Positions 10,506-17,488 of a DNA stretch of 22,269 nucleotides are shown here, piece by piece. The notes under the pieces were generated by a model. It did not search any database. It was not told the DNA's origin and saw nothing but the letters and a program-made list of their open reading frames with translations. The position numbers were made by a program, and so were the translations under genes. Source of the DNA: Pseudoneurospora amorphoporcata (taxonomy: Eukaryota > Ascomycota > Sordariomycetes > Sordariales > Sordariaceae). The stretch's first letter is position 1; each line of letters begins with the position of its first letter. The stretch spans positions 1 through 22,269 of the forward strand of contig MU859398.1 of assembly GCA_033297205.1 (NCBI GenBank), written 5' to 3'.

Positions 10506-12633
10506 TGATTCCAACGAGTTTGAGGAATCCTTCCCTAAGTGGGCCGTGGTAATCTATGTGGTGCTTTATGGCGGCCACTTAAAAATCCGAATTAGAGCTG
10601 TCGTCCGTATTTATCGTCTTTATGGCTCTCTGAATGGCGTTGACCTTTTGTTTCTTAAACTGGGCCTCGTCGTTTGCGATAAAGTCCTTAGCTCCCTTTT
10701 CTTTATAGTCGCTACTCTTTCGTTTGGCGGCTGAAACGGCTGCGGTGTGTTCGCTAGGTTGTTGGAGTTCCTTATTATTAATGTCCTTCTTTGCAACGCA
10801 TTCTAAGGTGTAGTAGTTATCCCGGCTACAGCGCTAGTAAGAGACCTTATTTCTTTTACGCTGGTCTATATTACTGGAGTCGATTCCTTTTAAGGCATCG
10901 CGGATATGGTTCTATTTCCTATCCTTAATAAGTTTATCTTCTTTTCTTAATAAATTTTGGCCGAAAGGGGAGCGAGAATCTTTGTACTGTTGTTGGCCTA
11001 ACTCCGAGCGCTCCTTCTACGAAGTGGGCATGCCTTTTCCCGAGATCCCGGGGTTTTACAGCATGTTTTCGTAGATTCTCCCCGCCTTTCGGATTGCTTC
11101 TACGAAGTCGTCGTCTGCTTCCGGGACACTCCCTCGGATCTGGTATACTATCTTGATAATATCTGATGGGAGGGTTTGAAAAATGTAGTCTTAGAAGGTA
11201 GTACTTGACCATCCAACGGTTTCGTTCCAATCCAATAGTTCGGTGAGGTATTGGGCCGTGTCTCCCTCGTATTTGAGGTCCATCATCTTTCTTACGTTGC
11301 GGTGTCTTTCGGAGGCGTCCTTAAAGCGCGTTTGTAGGGCACTAGAATATCCTTTCTATATATCTATAGCGTCCATCTTCTTAATCTGTATGATTCGGTA
11401 GTTGTGCTACGTCTGGGCCTTGTTTGTAAGTATAGAGCCGAGCTAATTAATCCAGTGGGCGTTAGAGGGGAAGTTGGCCGCGTAGGTTTCGAGGTAAGCC
11501 TCGACCTTAATCCACTATGGTCGGAATTTCGCTAGATCTTTCCCGTCGGAGGTTGAAGGTTTGTTGAGGTGGATGGGCGTTGTTTGGATTAATTAGGGGT
11601 ATCCTATAGAGCGAAGGAACCGATCGGCTTGTTTTCGGTTATTGGAGGGTCCGGCGGCGTACCTTTGTAGTTTTAGAGGACTTGGTGGACCTCCGCTTCC
11701 TCTACCGAAGTGTAGGGGCTCTTCGTTAGTGCCGAAGGTTCTTGCGTAGAGGGCTTCGTGCTGTATTCGGGCTTGACTGGCCTATCTTTTAGCTTGGGCT
11801 CTCTAGAGAGTATAGTCGTTAATAAAGTTCGTATTTTGGGGTTGTTCATTTTGGGAAAACTTGGACACCGTGGCTTGGCTAGATAGGGTAGAGGTGGTAA
11901 CTCGTTTCCCAATAGCTTTTATAATGGAGGCTGTATTAGGGATCTATTTATGTCGGAGGTAGTATTTAATAGCTTTTTAGGCCGTATCCTTGGTGTATTG
12001 TTGGAAGTCCCTAACTTAGTCCTTAAAGCCTTCAATTCGTTCGTGATCGACGAATTTGGTGAGTATGTTATTGATCTGGGATGCCCAGGTGTCGATGCGT
12101 CCTAGGACCGACTGTTGGCGGGCGCCTCTTTCATCGAGGGTCTCGAGGGCTGGTTGGTGTTTTATAGAGGTTTTGTAAAGATTGTCGATGGCTTTTTGGC
12201 GTTCAGCATCTTGTTTGCCGTACCGGGCAATGGCAGCCCAGACTTCAGAGGCAAATCTAATGCTGGCTTGCTGGACCTATTGTTCGAACTTGGCGACCTG
12301 GTTCTGAGAGGCTTCAACGCTTATGTCGAACATTTGGGTAACGAGGTTGTAGTTCTTCTGCAAGGCCTTGTATTGCTCCTTAAGGGCCGTAAGCTCCTTG
12401 GTTTGTTCTTTGCCGATAGCTAGAGCGATCTCCCGGACCTGGTTACGGGCCGTAGCAAATTGCTCATGTATGGCAACGAGCCAGGAAGAGGGGTTGTCTA
12501 CCGTAACGTCGCTGTTAGTAATATTTGGAGCATTGCTTATGACGATGTCAAAGTCCTCAGGTTTGTAGAGCGCTAAGGTCGTGTCGGTGGATGGTTCGAC
12601 CGAGGGCATGGGGTTATCAGGGTTGGAAGTCAT
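10506..12633 (-). pseudogene. Element Z gag (broken)
   Basis: Starts at the ATG at 12631-12633 (MTSNPDNPMPSVEP). The first 118 codons are open and include a likely coiled coil (EQTKELTALKEQYKALQKNY). It aligns with the gag of W: ARNQVREIALAIG in Z matches AHNQVREIALSIG in W. The capsid-like segment near 11470-11530 (YAANFPSNAHWINQLGSIL) matches YAANFPINSHKINQLGSIL in W. The zinc knuckle near 10800-10839 has its first Cys (10837-10839) changed to Tyr and its His changed to Tyr. The frame ends with SNSDF and TAA, identical in W, so that stop is probably the true gag end. Beyond it AAIKHHIDYHG continues in the same frame before the deletion junction. Confidence 0.85.
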
Positions 12634-12696
12634 AGTGGAGGAATGGTTTGAAAAGTATAGTGTAGAAAGGGTGGTTCGAGAGGGAAGTAGTTTATC
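12634..12696 (-). other. Leader of element Z with candidate primer-binding site
   Basis: Reading down from the 5' LTR, the minus strand begins GATAAACTACTTCCCTCTCG. The same bases follow the W LTR at 17426-17445. The identity in otherwise mutated relatives suggests a primer-binding site or leader signal. It does not start with the usual TGG, so the primer is not obvious. Confidence 0.5.
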
Positions 12697-13091
12697 TATG
12701 ACAAGGGTAGTAATCTGGGCTTGGAACAGTAGTTCAATTCAGCTAATAAACTACTTTGGTCTCGAAGGCCTTGTTGATCCCTTCAACCTTCAAACAAAGG
12801 CTAGGCTTCAAGGCCTTCTTATACCAAAGAGGCTTGGTACGTACTGAGGCACGCACCCAACTTTCGTTCGGTCGCCCTTATAATAATACTCATATCACAG
12901 GGTTAGACCTCTGTGACTGTCGTACGTAATTACTGTCATGGCTCACCACCATGTACTATTTACATGCTTGTGCAGGCTGCAGCTGCTTTAGAAGCAGCTA
13001 CAGCGGCACTTATAAGGCTGACGTCAAGCGTTGAGGTTCTGTTAGCCTTGGAAACCCTAACCCAGAACTGTAGGCAAATGTCCGTGTGACA
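12697..13091 (-). repeat. 5' LTR of element Z
   Basis: 395 bp, plus-strand ends TATGACAAGG and GTGTGACA (first G mutated to A). This copy has fewer RIP changes than its partner. About 130 bases at its left end (the leader-proximal side) match the W LTR and solo LTR S3. The middle is different and includes CAGGGTTAGACC, a short string also near the end of the small solo LTR S2. Confidence 0.93.
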
Positions 13092-14011
13092 AATACGGAA
13101 CAACTAGGACACATCTTTATACAATATATTACTTCCAACCATAAATGGCCAAAGGAGTTCGTAACGGATAGAGACAAACTCTTCTCATTATAATATTAGC
13201 AAGTATTTATAAATAAACTTAGAGTAAAATACAAGATGTCCACCGTATACCATATTAGAACGGATAGGCAAACGGAGCGTATAAACTAAGTTTTAAAAGT
13301 ATATTTACGGGTATACGTAAATTATAAGCAGGATAATTGGACTGAATTACTCCTTACCGCTCAAATATTATATAACAACTCTAAGACTGAAACTACGAAG
13401 GTTATACTATTCTTCGCTAACTACAATTACGAAATAAGCTTCTGTAGGGGTTAGGATTTAGAGACGGTCGTATCTAAAGCCCACATTAAAGCAGAACGAC
13501 TTACCAAAATGCACCAAACCCTAAAAAACGAGCTTATCTTCGTTCGCGAAAGAATAAATTGATATTACAACTGCACAAGGTCGTCGGCGCCGACCTTCAA
13601 GAGGGGAGACAAAGTCTACCTTCTTCGCCGTAATATCAAGACCAAACGGCCCAATAATAAGCTTAATTATAAAAAACTAGAACTATTCAAAGTAATTGAA
13701 AGAATTAACACTAATAACTATCGACTCGAACTCCCTAAGGGCATACGACAATAGCCCACCTTCCACGTCTCACTGTTAGAACCAGCACCAAAGAACGCAA
13801 AGATCGATAATCGCATTAAAATATAAAACGATGGGGACGAATTCCTAACAGAAGCAATCTTGGATTCCAAGATAAACAAAGACACTAGTAAAATTGAATA
13901 CCTAATCAAATAGTAAAGCTATAGCCATAAAAGCAATACTTAAGAACCACCTAGAAACTTACTTAACCTTAAGGATGAAATTACGAACTTTCACCGGCAA
14001 TTTCCTAACTG
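13092..14011 (+). pseudogene. Element X integrase core, GPY/F and chromodomain (C-terminal fragment)
   Basis: Resumes the X integrase after Z. It shows EFVTDRDKLF with the second catalytic aspartate (13167-13169) and DRQTERIN with the catalytic glutamate (13275-13277). It continues through YNNSKTETTKVILFFANYNY and a GPY/F-type module from about 13599 to 13790 (RGDKVYLLRRN, then KKLELFKVIERI). FHVSLLEPAP is followed by a chromodomain at about 13836-13990: DEFLTEAILDSKI, then EYLIK ending in a stop where Trp is expected, then EPPRNLLNLKDEI. About nine in-frame stops (TAA, TAG, TGA) inactivate it. The frame ends at the TGA 14009-14011, just at the tail of the antisense ORF. Confidence 0.88.
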
Positions 14012-14639
14012 ACCTCAACTAGCCGAGCTAATAAATCAAGGGACATCGCCTCAAACTCCCGCATCCAACCATTCTCCCCCCAACCAGCAGAAGCCGCGGC
14101 CTCGTTAAAACCTACGCTGGCACTAGAACCAGACCTCTCTCCAAGCTCAACGACTAGGCCAAATAAACTAGTAAGAGGATTGCCGCCACCAAGCTCCTCC
14201 GCCAAATCAGCCATCCCACAATCAAAGTATTCTTTCTAACGCCTCAAGGAATACCTCTTCTACTTACAAATCTGAATTAAACGACCCTAAAGAGAAGCAA
14301 TCTCCCACATCAACTTCTCTTCCTCCTCCTCTAAATAACGAGAAACTTCCATTTCCTTATCAACTACCATAATATCAGCCACGAGGAAACGCCCTGGAAA
14401 TAAACAAACTTACGACGAACGTTGGGATCAACAAACGCATCACAGGACACCTTTCGGCGAACACACTCGCTACACGATAATGATTTCGTACGATCAACAA
14501 TACAAGCGCGATTGTGTTAATAACAGCTAGAACATAGCATTATAGAAGCTCGACCAAGCTGCTCGATATAACGAGCTAGGCCGTTAATAAACACTTTCTT
14601 CTAAAACGAACGAAACGACGGGACCCTAGAAGAGGGCAT
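14005..14639 (-). pseudogene. Antisense accessory ORF of element X with CxxC pairs
   Basis: Minus-strand reading frame between the X chromodomain and the X 3' LTR, opposite to pol and convergent with it. The start ATG is at 14637-14639 (MPSSRVPSFRSF). It contains CSSC (14523-14534), a Cys about six residues further on, then CSEC (14463-14474) and another Cys in KVSCDAF, so two C-x2-C-x6-C-like units. A charged, probably coiled region follows (YLEEEEEKLMWEIASL), then a 69-codon open segment (14005-14214) rich in Gly, Glu and Leu. TAG/TAA stops and one frameshift near 14390-14405 break it. Many fungal genomes carry hypothetical proteins of this general layout; from memory I associate them with Gypsy-like elements, but this needs a search. 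The function is unknown, possibly nucleic-acid or zinc binding. Confidence 0.6.
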
Positions 14640-14850
14640 AATGGATAGTAATGAAGGAAGGAAGGAAAGGAACTCACCAAATCGGAAAGGACAACACAAG
14701 ATTGTTAAGGAAATAGGATCAAGGAAGGGGAAAAGCACTAGAGGTACGGCAAGTAATAAGGTAGCAACCAATAGAAACCGTTGGTACTTAAGGGACGAAA
14801 CCGGACAAGTGTTATCACAGCGTTACATCGTAGCATTAAGGACAAAGCCA
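14640..14850. other. Non-coding spacer of element X upstream of the antisense ORF
   Basis: About 210 bases between the start of the antisense ORF and the polypurine tract of X. It is AG-rich on the plus strand. It would have to hold the promoter for the antisense ORF, if that was ever expressed independently. I see no clear motif. Confidence 0.4.
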
Positions 14851-14866
14851 CAAAGAGGGGGCATCG
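14851..14866 (+). promoter_or_regulatory. Polypurine tract of element X
   Basis: CAAAGAGGGGGCATCG lies directly before the inferred LTR start TATTACAATCC. The AAAGAGGGGG run is typical of fungal Gypsy polypurine tracts. Confidence 0.6.
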
Positions 14867-15120
14867 TATTACAATCCAATCAACAAACTCTATATAAGCT
14901 AACTAAATCGACCAATCAGGTAGGACCCGGGGTCCCGAGTTTACGGGACCATAGGACGAGACTAAAAACTAGTATATAAGATAGCCTCCTAGCCATCGTT
15001 ATTCTGGTTCTTCAACAAACAATAACTTTCACAATCAACCAATACCTTTTGGCTACTACTACCGTTATTATAAACAGAGTGAACGACCACGAACGAATCA
15101 ATAATAATAATATTGTATTA
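14867..15120 (+). repeat. Inferred 3' LTR of element X
   Basis: 254 bp from TATTACAATCC to AATATTGTATTA, near-inverted ends consistent with TGTTAC...GTAACA-type LTR ends after RIP. It follows a polypurine tract and contains TATATAAG boxes at about 14891 and 14973. The 5' partner lies outside the window, so the right boundary is an inference from the ends only. Confidence 0.5.
14973..14980 (+). promoter_or_regulatory. TATA box in the inferred X LTR
   Basis: TATATAAG, about 107 bases from the LTR start. This is suitable for the U3 promoter of an LTR. A second copy lies at about 14891. Confidence 0.35.
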
Positions 15121-15157
15121 AGTTCAAACTATACAAGTTTAGAGGTCTAAAAGTAGG

Positions 15158-15502
15158 TCAAGGGAGGTCCCTATACGGTGGGGGCATGGCCAGCCGCACG
15201 TAACACGGGACACCTCCAACAGTTATCCTTATTCCCAGCGATATACTCCTGTGCTTGTAACGGTTCGTCACAAACAATTCTATCCTCACTCCTATCCCCG
15301 CGCCGGCGCCACCATATGTGCTGGAAGTTTTCCAGTCATTTGCAGTTAGCTTCTTTACTGCCTTGTCTACTTCCTCTTCAACGTCCAAGATAGTTCCCGT
15401 AAAGGTCCCAAAGTATTCTCCCCATAGCACCATGAAGGTAGTGGTGCTCTCTCCGTTGTTAATGAATGGGTGGTATATTAGAAGAAAGATGGTAGTTAGC
15501 AT
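15158..15502 (-). CDS. Unidentified 114-codon ORF, minus strand
   Basis: The ORF begins MLTTIFLLIYHPFINNGEST, with a hydrophobic start. A middle part, DVEEEVDKAVKKLTANDW, is likely helical and is followed by a Gly-rich turn (YGGAGAGIG) and a strand-like C-terminus. It has no RIP-type stops, unlike its surroundings. I do not recognise the family. It could be one exon of a gene whose upstream exon is the ORF at 15660-15959, with the minisatellite lying between, or it could be a chance ORF. Its right flank is the 8-bp minisatellite and its left flank is the inferred X LTR. Confidence 0.3.
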   Translation of the reverse strand: MLTTIFLLIYHPFINNGESTTTFMVLWGEYFGTFTGTILDVEEEVDKAVKKLTANDWKTSSTYGGAGAGIGVRIELFVTNRYKHRSISLGIRITVGGVPCYVRLAMPPPYRDLP

Positions 15503-15551
15503 TGGAGTGCAGTCCCCTTTGTGGCATTTAGGAAGAGGGGAGTGTTAATTA

Positions 15552-15655
15552 GGGAGGCAGGGAGGCAGGGAGGCAGGGAGGCAGGAAGGCAGGGAGGCAG
15601 GGAGGTAGGGAGGCAGGAAGGCAGGGAGAGGAGGCAGGTTAGCAGGGAGGCAAGT
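15552..15655. repeat. 8-bp minisatellite (GGGAGGCA), about 12 copies
   Basis: Tandem GGGAGGCA units, with variants such as GGAAGGCA and GGGAGGTA, and an irregular end (GAGAGGAGGCAGGTTAGCA). Strong purine/pyrimidine strand asymmetry. Such short-unit arrays are common in fungal intergenic DNA. No ORF uses it convincingly. Confidence 0.9.
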
Positions 15656-15659
15656 TTCG

Positions 15660-15959
15660 TTAGCTCCTTGGTAGGGTGAGGGGGTACCTTCCACTCCCAA
15701 ATTCATTAGCACCGCAAACTTCAACCATTATAGTGGCGAAGGTAAGCACAACAGTATCCGCCAGGGACAGTGAGCGCTTGACACATCTCGCACTTTCCTC
15801 AACTGGAGCCTCCTGTTCAAAAAAACCTGTAAATGCAAATATAAAGTTGGAATTGAAATATAGGATGTGCCGTAAATAATAAATATAATTAAGTCCAACG
15901 GCAATGACATTATATCCACTCAGTGAATAGCCTAAGAGTAACACAAACACGATGACCAT
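15660..15959 (-). CDS. Unidentified 99-codon ORF with hydrophobic N-terminus, minus strand
   Basis: Starts MVIVFVLLLGYSLSGYNVIA, which could be a signal or membrane segment. It continues through an aromatic stretch and ends with VVLTFATIMVEVCGANEFG. A CAG preceded by a pyrimidine-rich run (near 15828) resembles a 3' splice site, so the true exon may begin at GFFEQEAPVEES. No stop of RIP type is seen. Family not recognised; it may be an exon of the same gene as the ORF at 15158-15502. Confidence 0.25.
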   Translation of the reverse strand: MVIVFVLLLGYSLSGYNVIAVGLNYIYYLRHILYFNSNFIFAFTGFFEQEAPVEESARCVKRSLSLADTVVLTFATIMVEVCGANEFGSGRYPLTLPRS

Positions 15960-16530
15960 CAGAAAAATCGTAGAGGAAGAAAATCAATAGGTATCTCTAC
16001 TCACACAAACTTCAAGTACAACTATACCTCCTCTGCTCACTCACTCGAGTCCTCTACTACCTCTACATAACTCCTATATATCCTCAAAAACCTCTGCCGA
16101 TACTCCTCTGGCGTAGTCGTAATACTTATAGGCCCCCTCTTACTAACTAGAAAATTCCACAGCTTAATCGGAACCGTCATTACCCTCGGCTGTAACTTAT
16201 GTTTCGCTCAAAAGAAGTCCAAAATCGACGCTCGGTAGATATATGCCTAGACTACTCAGCTGAGCTTAGCGTAAGTGGAACGGTGCACTCGACGGCGTAG
16301 GTAATAGAAAACGGTTCAAAAAACGGCGGCGGCGGTTTTGGCTGAGTTATCCAAACCTCTATCGAAATCTAACAAAAAATAACTCCCATAAATAAGTCTC
16401 CAATATGTCTGCTTATCTATGGGAGCGGGAAGGTTAGGAAACGGGTCTTTTAATTACGTAGTAGGGTTAAAAAACTAAACCACCAACTCCTATATCTACA
16501 TCGTTCGGACGGAGGCAAGATAGTAAGTGG
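15960..16530. other. Unassigned stretch with one hairpin
   Basis: No coding frame stands out. CTCCCATAAATAAG at 16383-16396 is followed after 15 bases by CTTATCTATGGGAG at 16412-16425, a 14-bp inverted repeat with one mismatch. A GC-rich triplet run (CGGCGGCGGCGG-like) lies near 16325. Otherwise I see nothing I can name. Confidence 0.5.
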
Positions 16531-16800
16531 GGAGGCGGCATTAAAAAGATGAATATAATTGAGCGGATTACGAGAAAAGTTGACCGTCCTGACACTGCCA
16601 AGATTGCACTCGATCAGTAGACGAGTCGATTGGCTGAGAGAGCTACATGCCAGGGCTGCGGAACAAGGTAACGGCGGCGTTGAGAGCGACAACGCAACCA
16701 CAGCTCTAAGATTAGAAGCTGGCAGCTAGGGTGGGATGGCTTTAAGCCTGGGCCAGTGGGGGCCCATGTTAGTACCCCCGCCCCCTAGCATACTTGTATA
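16531..16800 (+). pseudogene. Unidentified protein relic upstream of element W
   Basis: The plus strand reads KKMNIIERITRKVDRPDTAK, then, after a stop and a one-base shift, VDWLRELHARAAEQGNGGVE. It continues past a TAG to GGMALSLGQWGPMLVPPPPS before stopping near 16800. Normal-looking amino-acid composition with one or two RIP-like stops suggests the C-terminus of a decayed gene, perhaps from another transposon. I do not recognise the family. Confidence 0.3.
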
Positions 16801-16837
16801 GAGCTTGGCTCGAAGCGAGGCTAGAAGCCTTAATATT

Positions 16838-17425
16838 TATTATACGGACATTGTCTACAATTTAGGGGTTAGGATCGTAAGATTTAACAGAGCCTCAACG
16901 CCTAGCATTAACTTCAAAATGCTTAGTGGCCTCCGGCCACAACACCTACCTCGGCCGGACCCTCAGCCGGACCCGCGGCTAGACCCGCGGCTAGACCCTC
17001 GGCCGGACCCGCGGCTAGACCCGCGGCTAGACCCTCGGCCGGACCCGCGGCTAGACCTACGGCTAGACCCTCAGCCGGACCCACGGCCGGGCCCTCAGCT
17101 ACGGTCATCCTAGAAGCAACCACAGCTAACCAAGCAAGAAGCAGGACGCCTGGATAAAGGATAGCGCTAAAAGGAAGATGGAGAATGGATGAAGGTATTT
17201 AAGAAGATCTATACGTATGTAGACTGCTAGATAAATATCTTAAAGCTTTAGGCGACAAGGCTTAATACCTACCTCAAGTACGTACCAATTCCCTTTAGCA
17301 TAAGAAGGTCTTGAAGCTCAACCTTCTCCTAGAGGTTGAGAAGATCAACAAGGCTTTCGAGACTAAAGTAGTTTATTAGCTGAATTGAACTACTGTTCCA
17401 AGCCTAGATTACTACCCTTATTACA
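16838..17425 (+). repeat. 5' LTR of element W (588 bp)
   Basis: Starts TATTATACGGACA (TGTCACACGGACA-like after RIP) and ends ACCCTTATTACA. Exactly the length of solo LTR S3. The last 130 bases match the corresponding end of the Z LTRs (for example TTAGCTGAATTGAACTACTG). The upstream half holds a 12-bp minisatellite. Confidence 0.88.
16951..17104. repeat. 12-bp minisatellite within the W LTR, about 12 copies
   Basis: Units alternate between GGCCGGACCCGC and GGCTAGACCCGC types with C/T variation in the last bases. A higher-order 36-bp period (one CCGG unit and two CTAG units) recurs about three times. It reads as a Pro/Asp/Arg repeat on the plus strand, but this is an LTR, not a gene. Confidence 0.88.
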
Positions 17426-17488
17426 GATAAACTACTTCCCTCTCGAACTACCCTTTTTCGCAAAACTCTTTACCAACTCACTACTATC
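17426..17488 (+). other. Leader of element W with candidate primer-binding site
   Basis: GATAAACTACTTCCCTCTCG immediately follows the LTR and is the same as in element Z. No TGG is adjacent. The rest is pyrimidine-rich up to the former gag start. Confidence 0.5.

Larger units (their letters stand above)
9287..13091 (-). mobile_element. Element Z: internally deleted chromovirus with both LTRs
   Basis: 3,805 bp, minus strand, bounded by two 395-bp LTRs and a perfect 5-bp duplication AATAC (9282-9286 and 13092-13096). It lies inside the integrase core of element X, and removing it plus one AATAC restores the X frame (KENTNTEQLG). The interior contains gag, then jumps near 10490-10510 directly into the C-terminal part of integrase and a chromodomain. 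Protease, RT, RNase H and the integrase catalytic core are missing. Any movement would have needed proteins supplied by a full relative such as W. RIP stops occur throughout. Confidence 0.92.

Noticed and set aside
10483..10734. 83-codon plus-strand ORF
   Set aside because: Antisense of the Z gag end and deletion junction.
12115..12423. 102-codon plus-strand ORF
   Set aside because: Antisense of Z gag, supported by homology of the minus frame with W gag.
14385..14405. Possible intron (GTAAGT to CAG) in the antisense ORF
   Set aside because: Only about 20 bases between the signals, too short to splice, and removal does not restore the frame; treated as a frameshift.
14641..14979. 112-codon plus-strand ORF
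   Set aside because: Runs across the X polypurine tract into the LTR and has no recognisable domain.
15178..15548. Two overlapping plus-strand ORFs of 71 and 76 codons
   Set aside because: Low-complexity Ser/Leu-rich shadows of the minus-strand ORF; neither shows a domain.
16951..17104. CRISPR array
   Set aside because: Continuous tandem 12-mers without unique spacers; a minisatellite in a eukaryotic element.
16805..17113. Pro-Asp-Arg repeat protein
   Set aside because: It is the 12-bp minisatellite of the W LTR read as protein; the LTR boundaries and homology rule out a gene.
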